From: Leptospira terpstrae serovar Hualin str. LT 11-33 = ATCC 700639
GTDB lineage: Bacteria; Spirochaetota; Leptospiria; Leptospirales; Leptospiraceae
Direction of reading: 5' to 3'
Length of the DNA: 64,000 bases
NCBI RefSeq assembly: GCF_000332495.1
Contig: NZ_AOGW02000006.1
Span: 434,001 to 498,000 of the forward strand
Made by a program: the position numbers and the translations under genes. Below are positions 56,847 through 64,000 of this stretch, in pieces. The first letter of the stretch is position 1. The number at the start of each line of letters is the position of its first letter. Below the pieces are notes generated by a model that saw nothing but the letters and a program-made list of their open reading frames with translations, made no database searches and was not told the origin of the DNA.

Positions 56847-57800
56847 ATGTATAAAACCCAATCATTTAGAATTAGTTTACTCTTAGTTTGCATTGCACTT
56901 TATTCCACCAATTGTGCAACAGTGGAACCTCCCACACGTTTACGTAAAGAAATCGATTTACAAGGCCACCGAGGGGCAAGAGGACTCAAACCGGAAAACA
57001 CTTGGCCCGCTTTTGAAGAAGCGATCAAATATAAAATGGTTACCTTAGAACTTGATACCGTTCTAACCAAAGACAAACGAGTGGTCATTCATCATGATTC
57101 CGAAACCAATCCAGTCATTTGTCAAAATGCGGATGGAACAGAGATAAAAAAAACATCTCTTTATGAACTGACTTTGGCTGAGTTACAAACCTATGATTGT
57201 GGATCTAAAAAAAATCCAAACTTTCCAAAACAAATTCCTGTTCCTGGAACCAAACTTCTATCCTTAGAAGAATTTTTTGAGAAAGCACTTGCTACGGAAA
57301 AAAAATCAAAAGAGATTTATGAATTCAATATTGAAACAAAATTTCCTGATGATGGATCCGCTCCCGATAGTCTGGTAAAAGAACATACGGAAAAACTAAT
57401 CCAAATCATTGAAAAGTATAAGGTTACGGAAAGGTCCACCATTCAATCGTTTGATCTTCGCACCTTGGTCGTTTCCAAACTAAAAAATCCAAAAATCAAA
57501 ACAAGTGCCTTGTTCGTTCCTACTTACTTCCAAGGATTTTTAATGACAATTGGTCTAGGAAATGGATATCGAGAAACAATTCTTAATGTAGCAAAAGACA
57601 AAAAAGCCGATATCATTTCTCCTTACTTTCTGTATGTAACACCAAGGTTTGTGAATGAGTCGCATAACAAATCAATGTTGGTGATTCCTTGGACTGTAAA
57701 TACGGAGAAAGAAATGACAAGACTTGTCAATTGTGGAGTGGATGGAATTATCTCTGACTATCCAGATTTATTGGATTCAGTGGTTCGGAAAAAACCTTAA
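56847..57800 (+). CDS. Glycerophosphodiester phosphodiesterase lipoprotein
   Basis: 317 residues from ATG 56847. The lipobox is YSTNC. The GDPD core has [18 protein letters not shown] (catalytic His, metal Glu), [10 protein letters not shown] and VVIHHD (second His). It hydrolyses deacylated phospholipids to glycerol 3-phosphate and an alcohol at the membrane surface. A ribosome site (AGAAAGGAAA) precedes the start. It overlaps the convergent TRL gene by 4 bases. Confidence 0.92.
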   Translation: MYKTQSFRISLLLVCIALYSTNCATVEPPTRLRKEIDLQGHRGARGLKPENTWPAFEEAIKYKMVTLELDTVLTKDKRVVIHHDSETNPVICQNADGTEIKKTSLYELTLAELQTYDCGSKKNPNFPKQIPVPGTKLLSLEEFFEKALATEKKSKEIYEFNIETKFPDDGSAPDSLVKEHTEKLIQIIEKYKVTERSTIQSFDLRTLVVSKLKNPKIKTSALFVPTYFQGFLMTIGLGNGYRETILNVAKDKKADIISPYFLYVTPRFVNESHNKSMLVIPWTVNTEKEMTRLVNCGVDGIISDYPDLLDSVVRKKP

Positions 57801-58147
57801 ATTCCCCAAACCACAGTACAAAGCGAAGAATAGAGAGAAAGGTAGTTTGTAGCCTCTTTCTCTATTCTATATATATCTACAATCCCTCCGGCACTAGCAG
57901 CAGTACCAATGCTTGCATTTCCAGAAGTAAAAAGAAATCCATACCGTTTTATACAAGCCTTCCCCTTTTTTAACGGTTGTTTGGGTAAGTTCCTTTCAGA
58001 CAAACCTAACGAATAGGATGCATACAAAAGTCCTGTTGGACCTAATCCTTGTGGTTGTCCCAAGTTTACACAACCGTTGATAAAGAAACCAATGAGAACC
58101 AGAATTCCCAAAGTGAATGAATGTAAAAAGGGGAGTTTTGTTTTCAT
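57797..58147 (-). CDS. TRL-like small lipoprotein (GNAS type)
   Basis: 116 residues from ATG 58147. The lipobox is FFINGC, followed by GLGPTGLLY, an internal Cys (GKACIKRYG), TSGNASIG and a C-terminal YSSLCTVV. The start overlaps the stop of the preceding TRL gene (ATGA). It shares the four-feature pattern of the other TRL proteins. An upstream start at 58210 would overlap that gene by 67 bases and is rejected. Confidence 0.78.
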   Translation of the reverse strand: MKTKLPFLHSFTLGILVLIGFFINGCVNLGQPQGLGPTGLLYASYSLGLSERNLPKQPLKKGKACIKRYGFLFTSGNASIGTAASAGGIVDIYRIEKEATNYLSLYSSLCTVVWGI

Positions 58148-58467
58148 TCGTTTCCTGAGATTTCTACACATAAATTCGCATAAATACCGAGGATGGCAAA
58201 AGTTGTCCAATTTGTCTCGGTGACATTTTGAATTTTCGATCTAGACTTTAAAAATTCCAAAGAAGCATCACCATAAGATAAAAGACCAAGTACAGAGTGT
58301 ACACAAGAAGTAGCCCTTCGTTTTGAAGTTTCCCCTGTACCAAAAATTCCGATTTTTGTCTTTGTATACAAAAATCCCCTGGGACCAAAACCAGGGGAGG
58401 CACAGTGGATGAAAAACAAACTAGAGATTAAAACTAGTAAAATAGAAAAACTTAAAACTCGATTCAA
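58144..58467 (-). CDS. TRL-like small lipoprotein (GDAS type)
   Basis: 107 residues. The lipobox is LFFIHC, then ASPGFGPRGFLY, an internal Cys (TSCVHS), VLGLLSYGDASLE and LGIYANLCVE. It is strikingly similar to the protein at 32279-32596. It starts 9 bases after the M1 aminopeptidase stop. Function unknown. Confidence 0.8.
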   Translation of the reverse strand: MNRVLSFSILLVLISSLFFIHCASPGFGPRGFLYTKTKIGIFGTGETSKRRATSCVHSVLGLLSYGDASLEFLKSRSKIQNVTETNWTTFAILGIYANLCVEISGNE

Positions 58468-58476
58468 AGATTTTCC

Positions 58477-61119
58477 TTAATTGTTAATGAGTTCTTTATG
58501 TTTGTTTTTGATTTGGATGCACTTTTTTTCTGAATCAATTTGTTTCAAAAGAGTTTTTTTAACCGGTGCAGGAAGTTTTGGATGGTTGCCAGTAAACTTT
58601 TTTAAAATGAGAAGAGTTTCATCAGTGCAAAAATCAGGTGCTAAACTTTTAGCAAAGGCATCTAAATAATTTTCATCTTCCCCGTTACTGAACTTGTCTA
58701 GTGCATCCAAATAGGTATCTAAAAAACTAAGTTGAATGTCTTTTTGATGTTCCGGAAATAAGGAATACGAAACAACCCGTAAAGTTGAGGAGGAGAATTT
58801 ACTTGATTTGGGATTCAGTAGAATTTGGATCCATTTCTCTTTTACAGAACGATTGGGTTCAGCCCCTTCTGCCGCCAAACTTGAGTTCACTCCACGACTG
58901 GATGGATCAATTTTTTTCTCTCGGTCAATGATTGCCTGGATTTGAGTTCTATTTGTTTCTAAGGAACTAAGTTTTACGATTAGACTCCATCTTAAGTCTT
59001 GGTCAATTTTTAAGCCAGTGACAGAGAGTTTGTTTTCTAAAAAATCATACAAACGTTTTTTCGCTGTGAGCGTATAACTAGAGTCAATTAACGAATTAAA
59101 TAAATACCTTTGTTCATCACTTCCTGGTTTTGCCTGGTTTAGCTCTTTCCATAAAAAAGTTTGTAAGGCATCAAAGTCCCGAATCCGTTTTTCTTCTGGA
59201 AACCAAAAACGACTAGTTACATAAGTGGAACCGTTGTCGGAAGCCAAACGAGATAAAATCCAACGTTTGATTTTTGTGTCTGGTTCATTTGGATACAAAC
59301 GGATAGCAGTGTCTTTAAATTCATCAAAAGTGATATTAGCAAGTTGTACTTGTCTAAAATAATCTGTCCACAGAATGAGTTTTCGCATAGGATCTGTATC
59401 AAATTCCAATACATATTCCAAGTTTTCTTTGTTAGGTTCTGTCCATTTCCAAATTGCAAAGTCATGGTCTTCTGCATTGATAAAACTATAATTTGGACAA
59501 GTGTTTACAGGAAAAATAGCGTTCGTAGAACGACCGGAATAAATCACAGGAACTTCCTGAAAGGAGAGTTGTTTGTTTGGTTTATCAAAAAAGTAAAGTC
59601 CGAGGACTGTTTTATGGTCTCTAAGTTTATTTTCTAAACCTGGCGCGGATTGGACAATTTTCCAATAAAACTGGTTGTCCGCACAGAGAGTTGTTAGTTC
59701 TACTTGGTTGGTTCCTTTGGTTTCCAACCAATGTTTGGACCACTTTTTCATAGGAAATCCACTCGCAAATTCTAGTTCTTTTAAAAAGTCAGCAAGTGTA
59801 GAATTGGAATAGGAATACTTACGAAGGTAATTTTGAACTCCTCTCTGGAAGGCATCTTCCCCTATAAAATAAACCAATTGTTTGAGGACAGAAGCTCCTT
59901 TTCCATAAGTGATTCCATCAAATTGGGTGAATGCTTCTTCTGTGTCGGATACTTTTGCTTCGACAGGATGGTTTGTAATATAACTATCCTCATCATAAGC
60001 CCATTGTTTCATTTTTTCAAAAAAACTAATCCAAGTTTCTTTAAATTCGGAATTCTTTGCTTGGGCTAAACTTGCCATATAGGTCGCAAAACTTTCGTTC
60101 AGCCATAAACCATTCCACCATCGCATTGTGACTAAGTTTCCAAACCACATATGGGCCATTTCATGTAAAACTACATCAGATAAATTTTCCCTCTGGGATC
60201 TTGTCATGGGGGCCCGAGAAACAAATCGTTCTGAAAATGTAACGGATGCTACATTTTCCATAGCCCCAAAATTAAATTCAGGTACAATGATTTGATCGTA
60301 TTTTACGAATGGATAAGGAATACCAAAATAAGAATTAAAAAATGCAAAACCTTCTTTGGTAAAGGTAAACCAGTCTTTGGGGTCTACGTATTTGCTAAGT
60401 GACTTTCGAACAAAAAGTCTAAGAGGGATGGATTCAAATTTATCTTCCCATACTTGGTAAGGACCTGCGTGAAGTGAAAAAACATAAGTCGCAATTTTTG
60501 CTGATTCTGGAAACGTATGAGTTACTTCTTCTGAGTTTATAGATTTGGTTTGGGATTGAGAAAGAGTGGTAGAAATCACTTTCCAATTTTTGGGAACTGT
60601 AGCATTAAGTTGAAAAGTAGCTTTTAGATCTGGTTGGTCAAAACAAGGGAACATTTTGTTCGCATGGAAGGCTTCAAATTGTGAGTAAAGATATACTTCT
60701 TTATCATCTGGATCGGTGAACTTATGAAGGCCGTTTCCCGTTTTGGCATAAGGTGTTTCGAATGAAACAGTGAGCGTATTATTTCCAATCATTAGGCTAT
60801 TTGCTGGAAGTTGGATGTGGCCGTTTTTGTAAGGTAGGTATGTTAAATCTTCTTCGTTTAGGATGATGGATTTAATTTTTCCTTCATAATAATCCAAACG
60901 AAGGTCTCTAAGTTTTTTTCCAAAAAAACGGATTTTGACCTTTCCTTCAAACGAATCTTTCGGAGTTAAATGGACATCCAATTCATAATGAATGTCTTCT
61001 AAAATTTCAAATCGACTTTCAGCTTCAGATTGTGTTAGGTGGTAGACAGGCTTTTTGAAACGGCAGTCCAAAACGAAAACGATAGAAAGTAGGGAAAGAA
61101 TATGTAAGATCTGTTTCAT
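58477..61119 (-). CDS. M1-family aminopeptidase, lipoprotein
   Basis: 880 residues. A signal peptide ends in VLDC (possible lipobox). The catalytic domain has FGAMENVASVTF (exopeptidase GAMEN), then the zinc motif HEMAHMWFGNL followed 18 residues on by the third ligand in LNESFATY. A long C-terminal ERAP-like helical domain completes it. It removes N-terminal amino acids from peptides, here outside the inner membrane. It is 15 bases after the amidase-fold gene. Confidence 0.93.
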   Translation of the reverse strand: MKQILHILSLLSIVFVLDCRFKKPVYHLTQSEAESRFEILEDIHYELDVHLTPKDSFEGKVKIRFFGKKLRDLRLDYYEGKIKSIILNEEDLTYLPYKNGHIQLPANSLMIGNNTLTVSFETPYAKTGNGLHKFTDPDDKEVYLYSQFEAFHANKMFPCFDQPDLKATFQLNATVPKNWKVISTTLSQSQTKSINSEEVTHTFPESAKIATYVFSLHAGPYQVWEDKFESIPLRLFVRKSLSKYVDPKDWFTFTKEGFAFFNSYFGIPYPFVKYDQIIVPEFNFGAMENVASVTFSERFVSRAPMTRSQRENLSDVVLHEMAHMWFGNLVTMRWWNGLWLNESFATYMASLAQAKNSEFKETWISFFEKMKQWAYDEDSYITNHPVEAKVSDTEEAFTQFDGITYGKGASVLKQLVYFIGEDAFQRGVQNYLRKYSYSNSTLADFLKELEFASGFPMKKWSKHWLETKGTNQVELTTLCADNQFYWKIVQSAPGLENKLRDHKTVLGLYFFDKPNKQLSFQEVPVIYSGRSTNAIFPVNTCPNYSFINAEDHDFAIWKWTEPNKENLEYVLEFDTDPMRKLILWTDYFRQVQLANITFDEFKDTAIRLYPNEPDTKIKRWILSRLASDNGSTYVTSRFWFPEEKRIRDFDALQTFLWKELNQAKPGSDEQRYLFNSLIDSSYTLTAKKRLYDFLENKLSVTGLKIDQDLRWSLIVKLSSLETNRTQIQAIIDREKKIDPSSRGVNSSLAAEGAEPNRSVKEKWIQILLNPKSSKFSSSTLRVVSYSLFPEHQKDIQLSFLDTYLDALDKFSNGEDENYLDAFAKSLAPDFCTDETLLILKKFTGNHPKLPAPVKKTLLKQIDSEKKCIQIKNKHKELINN

Positions 61120-61134
61120 AGAGGCTCCGTCTCG

Positions 61135-62559
61135 TTAAGGTTGAAAGTTACGATATAAAATGGCCCAGTCGATAGACTTTCGATTTTTCCATTCTGGTTC
61201 ACTATAGTATTTGCCACCAATGGAATTTAAGATCATTTCCATATAATCTTCCCCTGGATCAAAGTCTTTTGCGTTTAGAAAAATAGAACCACCCCATTTT
61301 TTTTTGGCTTGGGTATGGCTGAAAACTCCAGATAAGTCCTCTACTTTTTCGTTTGATAGGGGGATCTTATACTTTGTTGTAAGCTCTGTCACAAGATCTT
61401 TCACTGTTTGGATTTGTTCCGGCTGTTTTAAAAGTTCTTCTGTATCTTTTGCTACAATTTCGATTTGGATGCAGTTATCATTTGTACCTGTGGCAGCAGC
61501 AGCCCTATCTTCCAAAACATCCACAAGTTGGTATGCCTTTCCATTATTATCCACCATGATGGAAGCGGTTAGGTTTCTTGCTTCTAATGTACGAAGGGAT
61601 TTGAAATATTCAGAAATGGCAGTATAGTGCAAAACCACACAACTTGGTTTGATTTTTCCGCGGAACAGATATTTAACTCTGTATTCTTCTGGTGGAAAAC
61701 CTTTTTCATCTTTTTCAATTCGTGATATGTTAATCTTTTCTGCTTTTGTGATCCCTCGGCCGTTGGTAGGTTTAAAGGTTTCTTTTAAAATTTCTTTGTT
61801 TTCTTTTTTTAAAACCCAACCAGTGACGAAACGATCTTTCCAATCATCTTCTTCAAAAAATTTTCCATCAATTTCGGATAGGATTTGTTTGAGGGCAAGT
61901 TCACTTCCACACGGAGAAAAATCCACAAAACCACCAAATCTTCGTTTGGTTTGATTGTGAGTAAAAACTCCCCGTTTCGAAATGACATCGTAATTGGATT
62001 TAGGTATGTCGAGTTCTTCAGCTAAATAAGAAACCACTCTGTTTAAAATCGCACGTTGTTTACGATTGTTATAGAGAGATTCTTGAGTGCCTTCGTATAC
62101 AATATGTATGGATTCTAAATCAATACCGGGTGCGGCTGACCATTCATGATTTAGAAAATTTGGATCTCCAAAGAGATTGCCTTCCGAGTCCACGTAGACA
62201 TGAAACATAAATTGATTTTCAACAGAAAGTTTTAAGAAATTGGGAAACGTTCGTTTTCCTGAATTATGAAGTATGATTGCCGTAACAGATTTTGGATCCC
62301 TTTGTTTGGCAAGTGAGTTCCATTTTACATTCTTAACCGACTCAAGTTCGCTATAAGATACCAAACCTTCAATGCGAATGGATGGATAATCAGGTGCCTT
62401 TCGAAAAATACCAATACAACCAGTGAAAATAAGGAAAATGAGTGATAAATTTACAAGATTCTGACACAATGGGTTCAAAATCTTAGCAAGGAAAAGAGAC
62501 TTGGAGCCGTATACACCCTTTACTTTATCGCGAAATCGTTTCTTAAAATTTTCTCTCAA
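61135..62559 (-). CDS. Lipoprotein with two amidase_2/PGRP-like domains
   Basis: Up to 474 residues. A long N-terminus leads to lipobox IFTGC. Domain 1 (about 75-235) has IILHNSG, VFTHNQTKRRFGG and SPCG. Domain 2 (about 300-465) has VVLHYTAIS, CIQIEIVA, VFSHTQAKKKWGG and DPGEDY, close to an AmpD/AmiD zinc site (His, His, Asp). Domain 2 is probably an N-acetylmuramoyl-L-alanine amidase. Domain 1 may be degenerate. The start is TTG 62559, overlapping the divergent gene. Later TTG codons (62478, 62469) are possible. Confidence 0.75.
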   Translation of the reverse strand: MRENFKKRFRDKVKGVYGSKSLFLAKILNPLCQNLVNLSLIFLIFTGCIGIFRKAPDYPSIRIEGLVSYSELESVKNVKWNSLAKQRDPKSVTAIILHNSGKRTFPNFLKLSVENQFMFHVYVDSEGNLFGDPNFLNHEWSAAPGIDLESIHIVYEGTQESLYNNRKQRAILNRVVSYLAEELDIPKSNYDVISKRGVFTHNQTKRRFGGFVDFSPCGSELALKQILSEIDGKFFEEDDWKDRFVTGWVLKKENKEILKETFKPTNGRGITKAEKINISRIEKDEKGFPPEEYRVKYLFRGKIKPSCVVLHYTAISEYFKSLRTLEARNLTASIMVDNNGKAYQLVDVLEDRAAAATGTNDNCIQIEIVAKDTEELLKQPEQIQTVKDLVTELTTKYKIPLSNEKVEDLSGVFSHTQAKKKWGGSIFLNAKDFDPGEDYMEMILNSIGGKYYSEPEWKNRKSIDWAILYRNFQP

Positions 62560-63007
62560 ATGTTTTGCCCTAACTGCCGTTTCGATTCACGGAGTGAATT
62601 GTGGTCCTGGTCTGAACACTCCGGCCCTCAGGGGGATTTCGCCAGAACAATACCACAGTTTTCGTAGCTTACAAGAAGTCTTCCTCCAAGACAACCCCAT
62701 TCCGAATTTTGATCTAGGACTTGCTCTGGACAATTATGTATACGGACACCCTTATCCCATTGAAACGGAAAGCGTTATACAGCTGTTAGCTAGTGTTCCT
62801 TCTTCGATTTTAGCTGCCATAGCACTGGATTTTTCTTTCACACCCATAGTAAAACTTCCTATGGAAGAGAGGATCAAACGTTTGCAAGAGTGGAAACATT
62901 CCTCTCTCGGCCTCAAACGTGGTGTTTATGCCATCCTTAGGCAAATTTCATTTTTCCTTTTAAGTTCTGACAAAGAATACCAAAAATTTGTCGGTTATAT
63001 CCAATAA
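62501..63007 (+). CDS. Small exported subunit beside a GMC oxidoreductase
   Basis: 168 residues from TTG 62501 (AAGGAAAAGAG upstream). The N-terminus SRNRFLK then a hydrophobic segment is a Tat-like signal with an Arg-Asn-Arg variant. The rest is helical (SFRSLQEVFLQDNPIPNFD; LPMEERIKRLQEW), in the style of gluconate 2-dehydrogenase subunit 3 proteins. Such small subunits help a GMC flavoprotein to fold and be co-exported. It ends 10 bases before the GMC gene. Confidence 0.65.
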   Translation: MEPYTPFTLSRNRFLKFSLKCFALTAVSIHGVNCGPGLNTPALRGISPEQYHSFRSLQEVFLQDNPIPNFDLGLALDNYVYGHPYPIETESVIQLLASVPSSILAAIALDFSFTPIVKLPMEERIKRLQEWKHSSLGLKRGVYAILRQISFFLLSSDKEYQKFVGYIQ

Positions 63008-63017
63008 GGCGGACCAA

Positions 63018-64000
63018 ATGGGAATTCCAGTATTTAACGAAAAAATCATCACTCCAAAAAAACATTCAGAGATTATCAAAGAAAATAAAATCCAAAACGG
63101 TAAGTGGGAACTGAGCGCCGATGTTGTTGTCATTGGATCTGGTGCTGGTGGCGCTGTAGCTGCAAGCGAACTCGCACGTAACGGTTGGAAGGTTGTGCTT
63201 ATCGAAGAAGGAAGTTACTTCACACCGGCACAATTTAGCTCTGATGAATTCATCTCACAAGCAAGACTCTATCGAGACGCTGGATTTATTGTTACGGAAG
63301 AACAGACGTTATCGATTTTACAAGGAAAGTCGATTGGTGGTTCCACTACTGTGAACTGGCAAACATCTTTATATCCACCAGACTATGTAACAACGGAATG
63401 GAGTGAAAGATTCGGATGGCAAGGATATTCACGAGAAGAAATGGATTCCTATGTTTCTGAAGTTCATGAACGATTGGGTGTCCATGAAGTGCCAGATAAT
63501 TTGGTTAATGCCAACAATAATGTACTTCGTGTGGGTGGAAAAAAAATCGGACTCACTCCACAGGTTCTTCGAAACAATAACCGAGGTTGTATTGGTCTCG
63601 GTCGATGTGGTCTCGGTTGTCCTATCAATGCAAAACAATCGGCTTTTTTAACTTGGATTCCTGATGCGATTGAAGCCGGTGCCATTGTGGTTTCTAATAT
63701 GCGAGCAGCAAAGATCAAAGAAGGAAAAATCAAAACTGTCATTGCAGAATTTACACCGGATGCTTATGAAACCGCGCCTACCAATATCATTGAAATTATG
63801 GAAATCAGTGCTCCGGTTGTGATTGTCAGTGCTGGTGCCATTGAAGGTCCTGCATTATTACAAAGAAGTGGAATTGGGAATGGATGGGTGGGTCGAAATC
63901 TAAAAGTCCATCCCACATCCACTATTTTTGGTAAATTTGATTCTGAAATCAAAATGTTCCAAGGCCCTCCACAATCGATTGTAATCAAAGATGGTCACAA
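63018..64000 (+). CDS. GMC-family oxidoreductase, N-terminal part (cut by right edge)
   Basis: 327 complete codons are present and the frame is open to the window end. The FAD motif is VIGSGAGGAVAASELA (about residue 38-53), followed by QGKSIGGSTTVNW and a GAIEGPALLQRSGIG segment. A Cys-rich stretch (CIGLGRCGLGCP, near residue 197) is as in GMC enzymes of the alcohol/sugar dehydrogenase group. It oxidises an alcohol or sugar, with electrons passed on by way of the small subunit or a cytochrome (inference). The C-terminal catalytic His lies outside the window. Confidence 0.85.
   Translation, partial: MGIPVFNEKIITPKKHSEIIKENKIQNGKWELSADVVVIGSGAGGAVAASELARNGWKVVLIEEGSYFTPAQFSSDEFISQARLYRDAGFIVTEEQTLSILQGKSIGGSTTVNWQTSLYPPDYVTTEWSERFGWQGYSREEMDSYVSEVHERLGVHEVPDNLVNANNNVLRVGGKKIGLTPQVLRNNNRGCIGLGRCGLGCPINAKQSAFLTWIPDAIEAGAIVVSNMRAAKIKEGKIKTVIAEFTPDAYETAPTNIIEIMEISAPVVIVSAGAIEGPALLQRSGIGNGWVGRNLKVHPTSTIFGKFDSEIKMFQGPPQSIVIKDGH

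Overview
The window reads as a chromosomal segment of a spirochaete of the genus Leptospira, more likely from the saprophytic side of the genus. The grounds are AT-rich DNA, many lipoproteins with relaxed lipoboxes, four TRL-like small lipoproteins, a plastid-type ferredoxin-NADP reductase, a bactofilin beside an M23 protein, fliG, and dispersed tRNA genes. Genus-level placement is inference from gene content. I saw no IS element, transposase, prophage gene, CRISPR array or rRNA gene.

Layout. 1-1289: ilvE and the start of holB (minus). 1460-6650: an origin-type cluster mnmG, an exported protein (opposite strand), rsmG, parA, parB, with two identical 16-bp parS sites inside coding sequence. 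6624-10270: an envelope-shape operon read leftward, namely a degenerate M23 protein, a bactofilin, a YaaR protein and an ABC exporter. 10376-16331: tatD-serS, then an OmpA-PD40 protein, a solute-binding protein and a beta-barrel protein. 16483-18907: dnaX-ybaB-recR. 19052-20269: a leftward mixed operon of four tRNAs interlocked with a membrane protein gene and a TadA-like deaminase gene. 20340-25499: an RNA m5U methyltransferase, then a fully overlapping five-gene leftward operon (glycosyltransferase, BFD-like protein, WbuC cupin, PHB-depolymerase-like esterase, alpha/beta hydrolase). 25651-31744: folE, acs, a TPR protein, and a K+-type membrane pyrophosphatase.

31835-36094: a compact leftward envelope operon (SDF symporter, SGNH lipoprotein, beta-barrel protein, TRL lipoprotein, coiled-coil protein, TRL lipoprotein, Ig-like lipoprotein). 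36128-39681: queE translationally coupled to a large SNF2 helicase. 39753-43510: a VWA-STAS fusion, a PC4-like protein, FNR and a DUF3015 protein. 43507-47546: a probable haem-uptake operon (lipoprotein, HmuY-like lipoprotein, TonB-dependent receptor, HExxH protein) behind a Fur-box-like sequence. 47782-54747: a GGDEF-EAL protein, an intact M23 peptidase, small membrane proteins, and a metallo-beta-lactamase-fold hydrolase under a TetR regulator. 54940-56458: fliG and an XRE regulator. 56459-56846: the only gene-free stretch over 300 bases, holding a candidate structured RNA. 56847-63007: a GDPD lipoprotein, then a leftward operon of a tandem amidase-fold lipoprotein, an M1 aminopeptidase lipoprotein and a second TRL pair. 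62501 to the right edge: a small exported subunit and a GMC oxidoreductase cut by the window end.

How the genes work together. ParA and ParB with two nearby parS sites should form the chromosome-segregation complex. DnaX, YbaB and RecR form the usual replication-repair operon, and HolB supplies another clamp-loader subunit. FolE and QueE are early steps of 7-deazaguanine synthesis. The most distinctive material is the interlocked tRNA operon, the paired TRL lipoproteins in two envelope operons, the queE-SNF2 coupling, the VWA-STAS fusion and the structured element near 56.6 kb.
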